Source: Aurantiacibacter sp. MUD11
GTDB taxonomy: Bacteria > Pseudomonadota > Alphaproteobacteria > Sphingomonadales > Sphingomonadaceae
DNA: 64,000 nt
Assembly (NCBI RefSeq): GCF_026967575.1
Contig: NZ_CP114054.1
Span: 1,426,001 to 1,490,000 of the forward strand
Direction of reading: 5' to 3'
In this document: one piece after another, positions 35,057-46,622 of the stretch
Numbering within the stretch: the first letter of the stretch is position 1
Layout: each line of letters opens with the position of its first letter
The notes under the pieces: generated by a model
Told to the model about the DNA's origin: nothing
Database searches by the model: none
Seen by the model: only the letters and a program-made list of their open reading frames with translations
Program-made: the position numbers and the translations under genes

Positions 35057-35956
35057 GTGGAGCACCCTGAGCGCCTTGTCCTGCCCTTCCTCGCCGCGAT
35101 TGCAGGCGTCGCCTGCCTGTCGCTGATGGACGCGCTGATGAAGGAAGCCTCTCTGGCGGCGGGCGTGTTCACCGCCTCCTTCCTCCGTTCGCTGCTCGCC
35201 GCCGGTATCGCCGTGCCGCTGTGGCTGGCGCAGAAGCCGCGCTGGCCGCGCGGACCGGTGATGAAGCTGCATGTCGAGCGCGGCGTGATCTCCGCCTTCA
35301 TGGCGCTGTCGTTCTTCTATGCCCTCACCAAGCTGCCGATCGCCGAGGCCATCGCCATCAGCTTCGTCGCGCCGCTGGTGGCGCTCTACTTTGCGCACTT
35401 GCTGCTGGGAGAGCAGATCTCGCGCGGGGCCATCGGCGCCTCGCTGCTTGGCTTTGCCGGGACACTGGTGATCGTGTGGGGCCGGCTGGGCCGCAGTGAT
35501 TTCGGCGAGGATACCGCGCTCGGCCTTGCCTCGCTGGCGTTTTCGGCACTGCTATATGCCTATAATTTCGTGATTATCCGCAAGCAGTCGCAGCTCGCCG
35601 GGCCGCTGGAAGTGGCGGTCTTCCATTCCGGTATCAGCGCGACGGTGCACCTGCTGGCCGTGCCCTTCCTGTTCGTCATGCCGCAGGTCGAGACCTTCGG
35701 CACCGTCGCCGGGGCCGCCGTGCTCAGCGTGGGCGCCTCGATGACGATCGCCTGGGCCTATGCCCGCGCCGAGGCGCAGGTGCTGGTGCCGGTGGAATAT
35801 TCGGGCTTCCTGTGGGCGGCCCTATTCGGCTGGCTGTTCTTCCGGGAAACGGTGACCGTGCCGACCATGGTGGGCGTGGTCATCATCGTGGTGGCCTGCT
35901 GGATCGCCGCCCCGCGAGCAAAACGCGCGGCGACCACCGAAGCGGCCAATCTCTAG
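35057..35956 (+). CDS. DMT-family (EamA) transporter
   Basis: Drug/metabolite transporter of 299 aa with ten predicted membrane helices in two EamA repeats. SLMDALMKEA opens the first and LLYAYNFVIIRKQ lies at the start of the second; EYSGFLWAALFGWLFFRE is typical of the C-terminal half. The GTG at 35057 is chosen because upstream in-frame codons (to 34916) encode a basic, non-conserved stretch. Substrate unknown. Confidence 0.85.
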   Translation: MEHPERLVLPFLAAIAGVACLSLMDALMKEASLAAGVFTASFLRSLLAAGIAVPLWLAQKPRWPRGPVMKLHVERGVISAFMALSFFYALTKLPIAEAIAISFVAPLVALYFAHLLLGEQISRGAIGASLLGFAGTLVIVWGRLGRSDFGEDTALGLASLAFSALLYAYNFVIIRKQSQLAGPLEVAVFHSGISATVHLLAVPFLFVMPQVETFGTVAGAAVLSVGASMTIAWAYARAEAQVLVPVEYSGFLWAALFGWLFFRETVTVPTMVGVVIIVVACWIAAPRAKRAATTEAANL

Positions 35957-35961
35957 CTGTC

Positions 35962-36129
35962 TTACCGATCCACGGTCAGGACCTCGTCCTCGATCTCTTC
36001 GTCGAACCAGCCGGACTTCTGCCAGACCAGCCCAACTGCAGCGCCCAGGAAGGCCGCCACCACGAGCGCCGACAGCATCACCAGCACCCCCAGCGGGGTC
36101 TTGCGTTTCTGCGGTGTTCCCAGTGCCAT
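35962..36129 (-). CDS. small single-helix membrane protein, 55 aa
   Basis: A 55-residue protein. The basic N-terminus MALGTPQKRKTPLG is followed by one membrane helix (VLVMLSALVVAAFLGAAVGLVW) and an acidic tail ending DEEIEDEVLTVDR. Topology by the positive-inside rule is N-in. It is convergent with the DMT gene and divergent from acnA. Function unknown; the helix plus a charge pattern typical of real small proteins support it. Confidence 0.55.
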   Translation of the reverse strand: MALGTPQKRKTPLGVLVMLSALVVAAFLGAAVGLVWQKSGWFDEEIEDEVLTVDR

Positions 36130-36295
36130 GGCGGCGATCGTCCTGCTTTCTGCCAAGCGGACCGGGCCGCTTGATTGCTGCATTGCATCATCGGAAACTT
36201 GACCTGCGCCGCGTAAAAGCGCAACTCGCCCCCGAAACGGCCCCACCCTCGCAAGTCCGGGGCCGAACTGCAACACACTAGAGGACCAATCGCCC

Positions 36296-38970
<2,675 letters not shown>

Positions 38971-38971
<1 letters not shown>

Positions 38972-39396
38972 TGCGGATCGCCGCCCTCGTCCTCGCCTGC
39001 ACCACGCTGGCCGGCTGCTCGCTCGAGCAGGACGCCTCGGCCATGGCCGTGGGCGAGGAGGAGGCGGTGGCCTCCGTCGAGCTGATGAGCATCGAGGAAC
39101 TCGCCCCGCTGGTGGCAGCGGGCGAGGTGGTGCTGATCGACGTGCGCCGGCCCGACGAATTTGCCGAGGGACGCCTTCCCGGCGCCCTCAATGCCCCAGT
39201 CGAGACCTTCGATCCCGCTGCCATCCCGATCGAGGATGGCCGCGAGACGATCCTCTACTGCCGCTCCGGCAATCGCTCCACCCGTGCCGCCGAAATGCTG
39301 GCCGAACACCTGCAGGGCAAGGTTCGCCATGTCGAAGGCGGCTTCGTCGCCTGGCAGGAAGCGGGCAACGAAGTCATCGTCTCGCCCGAGGGTTGA
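38971..39396 (+). CDS. rhodanese-domain lipoprotein
   Basis: A 141-aa protein with a lipobox LAGC (Cys17) and a single rhodanese domain with active-site loop YCRSGNRS. VVLIDVRRPDEFAEGRLPGALN gives the CH2A/B pattern. It is probably a periplasmic, membrane-anchored sulfurtransferase or a phosphatase-like variant; the loop length of 6 fits sulfurtransferase. It overlaps acnA by one base. Confidence 0.88.
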
Positions 39397-39404
39397 GCAA
39401 AAGA

Positions 39405-39431
39405 AAAGGCGACTCCGACGGAGCCGCCTTT
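39405..39431 (-). terminator. bidirectional intrinsic terminator
   Basis: A 12-bp stem with one mismatch (AAAGGCGACTCC/GGAGCCGCCTTT) and loop GAC lies between the convergent rhodanese and Ser-rich genes. On the minus strand it is followed by a TTTTCTTTT tract, so it mainly ends the Ser-rich gene; on the plus strand only TTT and C residues follow. Confidence 0.8.
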
Positions 39432-39454
39432 CCCCCCTGTTGAGCTGGCCTGAC

Positions 39455-41050
39455 CTAGGCTGCGAGGCTTTCGCCCTTGCCGTCCTTGCGGCGGCGACGC
39501 AGCAGTACAGCGCCGGCTGCTGCGCCGAACAGCAACAGCATCCCTGGTGCCGGCACCTGCGTGCCCGAGGTCGAACCGCTCGTTGTCCCGCCCGAGCTGC
39601 TGCTCGTGGAACTCGAAGTCGAAGTGCTCGAAGAGGTGCTCGACGAGGTCGACGTTGAGGTGCTCGTGCTGGTCGAGGTCGAGCTGGAGCCCGACGTCGA
39701 CGAAGTCACATTGCCCGAGGTCGAACTGGTCGAGGTGACGCCACCGGTGGTGGTCGACACGCCACCCGTGCTGGTCGAGGTCGTGGTGGTCACCCCGCCG
39801 GTGGTCGAGCCGCTGGAGCTGCCGCCGCTGGTCGTCGTGGTCGAGCCGCCAGTGGTGGTCGAACCGCCCGTCGTGGTCGAGGTGGTGTTGCCCCCGGTCG
39901 AGGTCGTGCTGGTGACGTTGCCCGAAGTCGTCGTACTCGAGGTTGCGCCCGAAGAGGTCGACGTGGTCGAGGCACCGCTGGTGGTGCTGCCGGTCGTGCT
40001 GCCGCCGCTGGTGGTCGACGAGGTGGTCGATCCGGTCGAGGAACCGTGGCCGCTGCTGCCGCCATAGCTGCTGGAGCTGCCGTGACCGCCCGAAGACCCA
40101 TGGCCGCCGGACGAACCGTGACCGCCCGAGCTGCCGCTGGACGAACCGCTCGACGAACCGCTGCTGCTGCCGCTGGTCGAGGAGCTGCCGCTGGTGCTGC
40201 CGCCGGTTGAGGTGCTGGTCGACGAGCTGCCCGAGCTGGAGCTGGAGCCGCTGGTCGACGAGGTCACGTTGCCCGAAGAGGACGAGGTGCTCGTCACGCC
40301 GCCGGTGGTGCTGGTGACGCCGCCGGTGGACGACGAGGTCGTGCTGGTCACGCCGCCGGTGCTGGTGCTGGTCGACGAACCGCCGGTCGAGCTGGTGCTG
40401 GTCACCGTGCCCGAGCTGGTCGACGTGGACGAGCCACCGGTCGAGGTCGTGCTGGTGAAATTGCCCGAGCTGGTGGAGGTCGAGCCGCCCGAGGTCGAGG
40501 TCGACGAGCCACCCGAGCTGGTCGAGGTCGACGAGCCACCCGAGCTGGTCGAGGTCGACGAGCCGGTCGAGCTGTTGTCGTTGTCGATGTCGATGATGAT
40601 GTCGCCGCTCGACGAGCCGCTGCTGGAGCCGGTCGTCGTCGTGCTCATGTCGATGGCGACGCTGCCGCCGCTCGAACCGCCGAAGAAGCCGCCGAAGAAA
40701 CCTCCGCCGAAGCCGCCGCCGGTGCTGCCGCCGACGATGATCGGCTGGCCGCCACCGCCGCCGCAGCACTGCTGGGGCGCGGTGGGAAGCGGCGGCAAAG
40801 GCAGCGGCGGAGGCGGAGCCTCGGCTTCGACGACACGACGCAGGCGGCGCTGCGGGCGCGGGGCCGGCGGGATCTCGCGGCGCGCGACAGGCTCTTCCTT
40901 CACCGAGACCAGTTCGGGCTCTTCGTCCTTGTCAGACTTGTAGCTGACTTGCGCAGCCTGCGGCTCGGCGACATGCACCGCCCCGCCTGCCACAACTGCA
41001 CCGCCCGCGGCTGCGGCGGTGAGTTTCGCAATGGCCATACGTACCGACAT
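39455..41050 (-). CDS. Ser/Thr/Gly-rich PEP-CTERM surface protein
   Basis: A 531-aa low-complexity protein. A short hydrophobic N-terminal segment (LTAAAAGGAVVAGGAV), a Pro-rich region and a Gly-rich patch (GGGFGGGFFGGFFGG) come first. About 370 residues then consist almost only of Ser, Thr and Gly (repeats such as SSTSTSSGG, STTSGG, SGGHGSSGGH). The C-terminus is a PEP-CTERM-type sorting signal: VPAPG, a hydrophobic helix (MLLLFGAAAGAVLL) and RRRRK. It should be exported, cut by an exosortase (not in this window) and probably O-glycosylated. The ATG at 41050 has AGAGAG upstream. Confidence 0.8.
   Translation of the reverse strand: MSVRMAIAKLTAAAAGGAVVAGGAVHVAEPQAAQVSYKSDKDEEPELVSVKEEPVARREIPPAPRPQRRLRRVVEAEAPPPPLPLPPLPTAPQQCCGGGGGQPIIVGGSTGGGFGGGFFGGFFGGSSGGSVAIDMSTTTTGSSSGSSSGDIIIDIDNDNSSTGSSTSTSSGGSSTSTSSGGSSTSTSGGSTSTSSGNFTSTTSTGGSSTSTSSGTVTSTSSTGGSSTSTSTGGVTSTTSSSTGGVTSTTGGVTSTSSSSGNVTSSTSGSSSSSGSSSTSTSTGGSTSGSSSTSGSSSGSSSGSSSGSSGGHGSSGGHGSSGGHGSSSSYGGSSGHGSSTGSTTSSTTSGGSTTGSTTSGASTTSTSSGATSSTTTSGNVTSTTSTGGNTTSTTTGGSTTTGGSTTTTSGGSSSGSTTGGVTTTTSTSTGGVSTTTGGVTSTSSTSGNVTSSTSGSSSTSTSTSTSTSTSSSTSSSTSTSSSTSSSSGGTTSGSTSGTQVPAPGMLLLFGAAAGAVLLRRRRKDGKGESLAA
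40511..40564. repeat. 27-bp tandem repeat in the Ser-rich gene
   Basis: Two exact tandem copies of a 27-bp unit (40511-40537 and 40538-40564) encode a nine-residue Ser/Thr/Gly block on the minus strand. Degenerate copies extend on both sides. Such repeats are prone to copy-number change. Confidence 0.75.
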
Positions 41051-41160
41051 AAAGAATCTCTCTTTGCCTTGCCGGAGGCTGGCGCGAATGGCCCGAGTGA
41101 CACTTCTCGCCTTTTCCGGTGCCTGCAAAAGAGACCCGTAAATCCCTAAATCGCAATTGC

Positions 41161-41168
41161 GTTAACCA
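41161..41168. promoter_or_regulatory. possible CtrA half-site upstream of the Ser-rich gene
   Basis: GTTAACCATG, containing the TTAACCAT half-site frequent in CtrA-bound alphaproteobacterial promoters, lies 110 bp upstream of the 41050 start, in the 41051-41284 gap. Only one half-site is seen. Nothing else was recognised in this gap. Confidence 0.25.
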
Positions 41169-41284
41169 TGATTCAGGCGCCTAGAAGCCTAAAAAATCGC
41201 CCAATTCTGCGCCTTCGCGCCCGACTGTCCCACAATGGAACCGAAAACCGGACGGTTTGGTGAGCACCGGGTTAACCCAGGGCT

Positions 41285-42325
41285 TCAGCCATCGTCCGGG
41301 AACAGGCCGCCCTGCCCGCCGCCAGCCGGAGTCGCAGGGGGAGTCATGCCCAGGTGCAGCCAGCCACCATCGTTGAGGCAGCGCCCGCGCGCGGTGCGGG
41401 CGATCAGGCCGAGCTGGATGAGGTACGGCTCGATCACTTCCTCCACCGTGTCGCGCGGTTCGGCCAGACCGGCGGCAAGCGTTTCGACGCCCACCGGGCC
41501 GCCCTTGTAAGTGGTTGCGATCATGGAGAGATAGCGCCGGTCCATGGCATCGAGGCCAAGCTGGTCGATCTCCAGCCGGGTAAGCGCTTCGTCGGCGATT
41601 CCGGAGCTGACCGTGCCCGCACCCTTGACCTGCGCGAAGTCGCGCACGCGCCGCAGCAGGCGCCCGGCGACACGCGGCGTGCCCCGGCTGCGACGAGCGA
41701 TCTCGCGCGCGCCCGTGGCATCGATCGCCATGCCCAGCAGCCCGGCCCCGCGGGTGACCACATGCATCAGCTCTTCCTCGGTGTAGAACACCAGCCGCAC
41801 GGGGATGCCGAAGCGGTCGCGCAAGGGCGTGGTGAGCAGCCCCTGCCGGGTGGTCGCGCCGACCAGCGTGAAAGGCGGTAGGTCGATCCGCACGGAGCGC
41901 GCCGACGGCCCCTCGCCGATGATGATGTCGAGCGCGCGGTCCTCCATCGCCGGATAGAGCACTTCCTCCACCACCGGATTGAGCCGGTGGATCTCGTCGA
42001 TGAACAGCACGTCATGCGGTTCGAGGTTGGTCAGCAGCGCGGCAAGATCGCCCGCCTTGGCGATGACCGGGCCGCTGGTGGCGCGGAAACCGACGCCCAG
42101 CTCCTTGGCCACGATCTGCGCCAGCGTGGTCTTGCCCAGCCCCGGCGGGCCGAAGAACAGCACGTGGTCCATCGCCTCCGACCGTCCCCGCGCCGCCTCG
42201 ATGAAGACGCGCAGGTTGTCGCGCGCGGCTTCCTGCCCGACGAACTCGCCCAGCGACTTCGGCCGCAGGGCTGCATCCGGGTCTTCCGGCTGGCGATCAG
42301 GGGAGTGGATGGGTTGGTCGGTCAT
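41285..42325 (-). CDS. ruvB: Holliday junction helicase RuvB
   Basis: RuvB (346 aa), the AAA+ motor of the RuvABC branch-migration complex. [15 protein letters not shown], Walker A GPPGLGKT, Walker B FIDEIHRL and the C-terminal winged-helix domain with [17 protein letters not shown] are all present. Its ATG overlaps the stop of the 42322 membrane-protein gene by ATGA, so it is translated from the same message. Confidence 0.97.
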   Translation of the reverse strand: MTDQPIHSPDRQPEDPDAALRPKSLGEFVGQEAARDNLRVFIEAARGRSEAMDHVLFFGPPGLGKTTLAQIVAKELGVGFRATSGPVIAKAGDLAALLTNLEPHDVLFIDEIHRLNPVVEEVLYPAMEDRALDIIIGEGPSARSVRIDLPPFTLVGATTRQGLLTTPLRDRFGIPVRLVFYTEEELMHVVTRGAGLLGMAIDATGAREIARRSRGTPRVAGRLLRRVRDFAQVKGAGTVSSGIADEALTRLEIDQLGLDAMDRRYLSMIATTYKGGPVGVETLAAGLAEPRDTVEEVIEPYLIQLGLIARTARGRCLNDGGWLHLGMTPPATPAGGGQGGLFPDDG

Positions 42326-42768
42326 GCTATCCCGTTCAAGGCATTGAACGAGCCGATTATGAAGAAAATTAGACTAAGGATGGCTGCCGCACTCGCAAAG
42401 CGTCGATACCGGTCAGATTCCCGATCATATTTTCCGGCATTCTTCCCATCTGGTTCTCCGATAACGGCCATTGCGCTATAAAAAGAGTACATCCTATTTG
42501 TATTCAATAACTTGAATAGCAGGAAATTGGCCAAGAGAGCTCCGAAAAGCCCTAGAGAATATAGCGCGAATGCAATCCGGAGGCCGCTAGCATCGAACTC
42601 CGCCTCGGTGTTGCCAAGGTAGGTAAGCAGAGAAATTATGGCCGCACCGTTCGCCAGGAAAAGCGATTGCATTACCGATTGGCCATAACCGGCTGCCTGT
42701 TCTCCAGCTTTGTGGGCGTCTTCACAGTAGAACCTGAATCGTTCGACAGAAGGGTCTGGCACGGTCAT
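42322..42768 (-). CDS. AT-rich three-helix membrane protein of unknown function
   Basis: A 148-aa protein, not recognised. A polar N-terminal helix ([21 protein letters not shown]) is followed by three hydrophobic helices (about 35-52, 62-88, 122-143) and a charged loop between the second and third. The layout loosely recalls SLATT-type small membrane proteins, but this is only resemblance. Base composition is clearly lower in G+C than its neighbours (two 60-nt lines I counted give 48% and 35%). It overlaps ruvB by 4 nt and sits within the ruvA-ruvB run. Possible acquired gene. Confidence 0.7.
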   Translation of the reverse strand: MTVPDPSVERFRFYCEDAHKAGEQAAGYGQSVMQSLFLANGAAIISLLTYLGNTEAEFDASGLRIAFALYSLGLFGALLANFLLFKLLNTNRMYSFYSAMAVIGEPDGKNAGKYDRESDRYRRFASAAAILSLIFFIIGSFNALNGIA

Positions 42769-42779
42769 GTTTCAGCTCC

Positions 42780-43325
42780 TCAAAACGGGTTCACCGTGTA
42801 GCCGCGCTGTTGCAACAGCGCATGGGCGGTCATGGCCGATAGCGCCATCTGCACGCCGGGCGCGAGGTCTGCGTTGGCGATGCCGAGGCCCGCGGCGCTC
42901 TGGCCGCAGAGGTAGATCGGTACGCCGAACTCGATCAGTGCGGCGATCAGCGGGAGGTTGGCGTTCTCTGCCCCGTCATGGCGCGCGGCGTAGGCCTCGG
43001 CATGCATCAGGTCGAGGCCCGCGCGGCCATGGACCACCACGGCAACCTGGATACGCTCTACCGGCACGCCCGCGCGGGCATGCATGTTGATGAAGCGCGC
43101 CACGCTTTCCAGCTGGCGGCTGACCTCGCCCGGCTCGGCTGCCGCGGCAATGTCGAAGCTGTGGCGGAAGGAGGCATCGGCAGGCAGCGGCTCGGTCAGC
43201 TCGACTTCGGCAACGGGGCCGTAGTTTTCGAACACCGGGCCGTAGGTGAAGCCTTCGGGATAGCCCTGCGCGGCGGCGGGAGTGGCGAGCAGGCTCGCCG
43301 CAACGAAAGCGATCAGTTTCTTCAT
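42780..43325 (-). CDS. DsrE-family periplasmic protein
   Basis: A 181-aa protein with a signal peptide (cut near TPAAAQ) and a DsrE/DsrF-like fold. ERIQVAVVVHGRAGLDLMHAEAY and VPIYLCGQSAAGLGI carry the single Cys typical of the family. The third-codon ATG (43325) has GGGGA 6 nt upstream and is preferred over 43331. It lies 10 nt after ruvA, in the same direction. Possibly sulfur-relay or redox related; role unknown. Confidence 0.8.
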   Translation of the reverse strand: MKKLIAFVAASLLATPAAAQGYPEGFTYGPVFENYGPVAEVELTEPLPADASFRHSFDIAAAAEPGEVSRQLESVARFINMHARAGVPVERIQVAVVVHGRAGLDLMHAEAYAARHDGAENANLPLIAALIEFGVPIYLCGQSAAGLGIANADLAPGVQMALSAMTAHALLQQRGYTVNPF

Positions 43326-43335
43326 GGTCATTCCC

Positions 43336-43950
43336 CTAGCCAGCCGCCCTCTTCAGTGCGACGCGGATCAAGTCGCCCTCTGCCGCGTCGGGGCCGAGTT
43401 CTTCCTGCGCCCGCGCCACGGCCTGCGCCGCCACGGCGGGCTTGAAGCCGAGGTTCTGCAAGGCGCTGACGGCATCGGCGCTGGCACCGCCTGCCGCAGA
43501 CACCGCCGCGACGCCGCCGCCCATCGCTCCGCCAGCCGCACCGGGCATGGCCCCGGCCTTGTCCTTCAACTCGTTGACAATGCGCCCGGCCAGTTTCGGC
43601 CCTACGCCCTGCGCGCGGGCCACTGTCGCCGGATCGCTGCCGGCACAGGCATCGCGCAGTTCGCCGGTCGACAGCGCCGAGAGGATGGCGAGCGCCACCT
43701 TGCTGCCCACGCCCTGCACCGTATCGAGCAGGCGGAACCAGTCGCGTTCCTCCGCGCTGGCGAAGCCGAGCAGGCGCATGTCGTTCTCGCTCACCTGCAG
43801 CTGGGTGAAGATGGTGCAGCCCTCGCCCCGCTCTCCCAGCGTGGCGAGCGTCTTGGTCGAGCAATGGACGAGGTAGCCCACGCCGCCGACGTCGATCACC
43901 GCCCAGTCGTCACCGGTTTCGTCGAGCTTGCCTGTCAGCTTTGCAATCAT
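43336..43950 (-). CDS. ruvA: Holliday junction helicase subunit RuvA
   Basis: RuvA (204 aa), which binds the four-way junction and loads RuvB. The OB-fold N-terminus [28 protein letters not shown] is followed by helix-hairpin-helix motifs in [19 protein letters not shown] and [18 protein letters not shown], and domain III at the C-terminus ([15 protein letters not shown]). GGAA precedes the ATG at 43950. It is first in the run ruvA, dsrE-like, membrane protein, ruvB; ruvC is not seen here. Confidence 0.96.
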   Translation of the reverse strand: MIAKLTGKLDETGDDWAVIDVGGVGYLVHCSTKTLATLGERGEGCTIFTQLQVSENDMRLLGFASAEERDWFRLLDTVQGVGSKVALAILSALSTGELRDACAGSDPATVARAQGVGPKLAGRIVNELKDKAGAMPGAAGGAMGGGVAAVSAAGGASADAVSALQNLGFKPAVAAQAVARAQEELGPDAAEGDLIRVALKRAAG

Positions 43951-44200
43951 GTTTTGTTCCTGCCCGCATTGGCCCGCAAAAGCCAGCGTCAGTGCGGCTT
44001 TTTCCGCAAGGCCCGCGCTGACGTGGAACACATGGAACACTGTCCTGAAGGAGAAAACCAGTACTGCCGGGCGCGCCTTGGGAAAGCGGGACAGGCGATG
44101 ACCGCAAGACGTCATGCCGCATGGGTGCCTTCCGACACGCGACGTAGGAAAGTTTCCGGATACTCGACAGGCGCGCAAGAATCGCCCAAAGGCGTGCGCC

Positions 44201-45271
44201 ATGAGCTGGAACACTTTCGGACGCGTCTTCCGCTTCACCACCTGGGGGGAGAGCCACGGCCCTGCGCTGGGCGTGGTGGTCGACGGGTGCCCACCAGGCA
44301 TCGCGCTGAGCGAGGCGGACATCCAGCCGTTCCTCGATGCGAGGAAGCCCGGCCAGTCGAAGTACACCACCCAGCGGCGCGAGCCTGACGAGGTGCGCAT
44401 CCTGTCCGGCGTGTTCGAGGGTAAGACCACCGGCACCCCGATCAGCCTGATGATCGAGAATACCGATCAGCGCTCGAAGGACTATTCGGAGGTCGCCAAG
44501 GCCTATCGCCCCGGTCATGCCGACTACACCTACGACGCCAAGTACGGCTTCCGCGACTATCGCGGTGGCGGGCGTTCCAGCGCGCGCGAGACCGCAGCGC
44601 GGGTGGCGGCGGGCGCGATCGCCCGCAAGGTGATCCCCGAAGTCGAGATCAACGCCTGGGTGGAGCAGATCGGCGACGTCGCGCTCGACTATGCGCGTTT
44701 CGACAAGGGCGAAATCCGCAACAACCCCTTCTTCTGCCCGGATCCGGAAACGGTGCCGCGCTGGGAGAAGCTGGTCGACGATGCCCGCAAGGGCGGCTCC
44801 TCGCTGGGCGCCATGGTCACCTGCTGGGCCGAGGGCGTGCCCGCCGGCTGGGGCGCGCCGATCTATGCCAAGCTCGACAGCGAGCTGGCCGCGGCGATGA
44901 TGACGATCAATGCCACCAAGGGGGTGGAGATCGGCGACGGCTTTGCCGCGGTGTCGAACACCGGTGAAAGCAATGCCGACCCGATGCGTCCGGGCGCGGA
45001 CGGCTCCATCGAGTTCAAGGCCAACCACGCGGGCGGCATTGCGGGCGGCATCTCCACCGGCCAGCCGGTCACTTGCCGCGTGGCCTTCAAGCCGACCAGC
45101 TCGATCCTGACGCCGGTCGAGACGGTGACTCGCGAGGGCGAAGCAACCGAAATCCAGACCAAGGGTCGCCACGACCCATGCGTCGGCATTCGCGGCGTTC
45201 CGGTAGTCGAGGCGATGATGGCGCTCGTGCTGGCGGACCAGAAGCTGCTCCACCGCGCGCAATGCGGCTGA
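44201..45271 (+). CDS. aroC: chorismate synthase
   Basis: Chorismate synthase (356 aa), the last shikimate-pathway step, using reduced FMN to convert EPSP to chorismate. Signatures are [18 protein letters not shown], the family's [14 protein letters not shown], and [18 protein letters not shown]. The start at 44201 begins [20 protein letters not shown] as in relatives. Its last 10 nt overlap the next gene. Confidence 0.97.
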   Translation: MSWNTFGRVFRFTTWGESHGPALGVVVDGCPPGIALSEADIQPFLDARKPGQSKYTTQRREPDEVRILSGVFEGKTTGTPISLMIENTDQRSKDYSEVAKAYRPGHADYTYDAKYGFRDYRGGGRSSARETAARVAAGAIARKVIPEVEINAWVEQIGDVALDYARFDKGEIRNNPFFCPDPETVPRWEKLVDDARKGGSSLGAMVTCWAEGVPAGWGAPIYAKLDSELAAAMMTINATKGVEIGDGFAAVSNTGESNADPMRPGADGSIEFKANHAGGIAGGISTGQPVTCRVAFKPTSSILTPVETVTREGEATEIQTKGRHDPCVGIRGVPVVEAMMALVLADQKLLHRAQCG

Positions 45272-45840
45272 TCGCCTCGCGACCCTTCCTGTGGCTGGTG
45301 CTGGCGCTGCCCGGCATCTGGATCCTGGGGCAGTGGTGGCTGACGCCCGATGCCTATGGCTATGGCCATGCCATCGCCGATAGCGGCGACTGGGCGGCCT
45401 GGCTGCTGATGGCGACGCTGTTCGTCACCCCGCTGCGGCTGCTGCGCAAGGCGGACTGGACCATGTGGCTGATGCGGCGGCGGCGCGACCTCGGCGTCGC
45501 CAGCTTCGCCTATGCGGCCGGTCACCTGATCGTCTACGTGTGGAACAAGGCCTCTCTGGAGGCAGTGCTGGGCGAAGCGGGTTCGCCGGAAATCCTGACC
45601 GGCTGGCTGGCGCTGGCGCTGTTCCTGCCGCTGGCGGTTACCTCCAACGACAAGTACCTGCGCGCGCTCAAGCGGTCATGGAAGAAACTGCACCGGCTGG
45701 TCTACCCGGCGGCGGTGCTGACATTCGTGCACTGGGTGCTGACGGCGTTCGATCCGACGACGGCCTACATCCACATCGGGGTGCTGGCCGCCGTCGAATT
45801 GTTACGCGTTTACCTGCAGCGGCGTCAGAGGGTGACGTAG
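45262..45840 (+). CDS. msrQ: MsrQ-like haem membrane protein (ferric reductase-like)
   Basis: A 192-aa membrane protein of the ferric reductase-like transmembrane (YedZ/MsrQ) group, with about six helices. Paired haem-ligand histidines lie in [37 protein letters not shown] and AYIHIG. MsrQ passes electrons to the periplasmic Met-sulfoxide reductase MsrP, but no msrP gene is adjacent, so the partner may be elsewhere. The ATG at 45262 overlaps aroC by 10 nt; its 3' end overlaps the convergent HhH gene by 16 nt. Confidence 0.83.
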   Translation: MRLIASRPFLWLVLALPGIWILGQWWLTPDAYGYGHAIADSGDWAAWLLMATLFVTPLRLLRKADWTMWLMRRRRDLGVASFAYAAGHLIVYVWNKASLEAVLGEAGSPEILTGWLALALFLPLAVTSNDKYLRALKRSWKKLHRLVYPAAVLTFVHWVLTAFDPTTAYIHIGVLAAVELLRVYLQRRQRVT

Positions 45841-46328
45841 GTCCGCAGGCGGGCGACTTCTTCCTCGTCGACATACTTGCCGATTTCGCGGTCGAACTCG
45901 GCCATGTCCTCGTAGGGACGATATTCCTCGAATTCGTGGACCATGCGGTCGGTCATGCCGGGGATCAGCCCGATGGCTTCCGCGCTGGCATCGTTGAGGT
46001 TGATCGGCACGAAGACGTTGACCAGCACGGCGGCGGCCTCTTCTTCGGAGACATTGGCCAGCAGCACGGCATTGAGGCCGGTCACGTCGGCATAGGGCTG
46101 CCCGGCGACGATCGCCTCGGCCAGTTCGGGGGTGACGCCTTCGACGCCGGCCAGGTCCTCGGCCGTAGCGGTGTTGGCATCGAGCACACCGGCGGTCTCT
46201 TCCGCGGCGGCTTCGGTGTCGGCAGCGGCTTCCTCGGTGGGGGTGTCAGCCTCTTCGGCGGTTTCCGAGCAGGCGGCCAGGGTAAGGGCAGTGCCGGCCA
46301 TGGCGGCGGCGAGTACGAACTTGCGCAT
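45825..46328 (-). CDS. lipoprotein with helix-hairpin-helix repeats
   Basis: A 167-aa protein with lipobox LAAC (Cys20) and an acidic Ala/Glu/Thr linker (about 21-48). Two helix-hairpin-helix motifs of the ComEA type follow (LDANTATAEDLAGVEGVTPELAEAIV and INLNDASAEAIGLIPGM). HhH motifs usually bind DNA, yet this one is lipid-anchored at the envelope; it may instead mediate protein contacts. No competence genes lie near it. Confidence 0.82.
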   Translation of the reverse strand: MRKFVLAAAMAGTALTLAACSETAEEADTPTEEAAADTEAAAEETAGVLDANTATAEDLAGVEGVTPELAEAIVAGQPYADVTGLNAVLLANVSEEEAAAVLVNVFVPINLNDASAEAIGLIPGMTDRMVHEFEEYRPYEDMAEFDREIGKYVDEEEVARLRTYVTL

Positions 46329-46622
46329 TTACGAATCCTCTCTGTTGGGGACGCCCTCCTTAGCCTGCACAAAGCTTGTTGCGAACCCCTCGCAACAATG
46401 ATTTTTCAGCGCCGCGTCATGGGGGCGCTGAACCGCAGCTTCCCGCCACTTCCGAGTTCAAGTTGCAAAATTTGCATCATGTGTTGATGTTTTTGAAACT
46501 TGCGCCCTGTTAATCGATTATTTTAATCGGTCCAATCGACCAAAATCGCTTTTTTGCAGTGCAGCATTCCCTATCTGGCGCGGTGAGTTTTTAAACACCA
46601 ACCAATCAAAGGGATTACGCAA
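46329..46622. promoter_or_regulatory. ahpC upstream region
   Basis: About 290 bp without a gene. The right half (46440-46600) is AT-rich and contains the palindromic cluster at 46511-46548. The left half carries the promoter of the divergent HhH lipoprotein gene. No small gene was found. Confidence 0.6.
46511..46548. promoter_or_regulatory. candidate peroxide-regulator operator of ahpC
   Basis: TAATCGATTA (46511-46520, a perfect palindrome) is followed by three more ATCG units at 46526, 46535 and 46545. These include CGATTA-TTT-TAATCG and GGTC-N5-GACC pairs. The roughly 10-bp spacing suits a multimeric regulator. TAATCGATT and GTCCAATCGA also occur upstream of katG. OxyR is the natural candidate but is not encoded here. 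Confidence 0.55.

Noticed and set aside
40194..40600. CRISPR-like regular repeats
   Set aside because: The repeats are direct, in frame, low in complexity and without unique spacers; they encode SSTSTSSGG-type blocks.
39477..40943. Long plus-strand open frames encoding Val/Glu/Pro-rich proteins
   Set aside because: They are the antisense of Ser/Thr/Gly codon repeats. The minus frame has a signal-like N-terminus, a PEP-CTERM tail and a terminator on its own strand.
46440..46600. Classic OxyR site ATAG-N7-CTAT-N7-ATAG-N7-CTAT
   Set aside because: It was not found; the ATCG-based array is reported as a separate, tentative motif.
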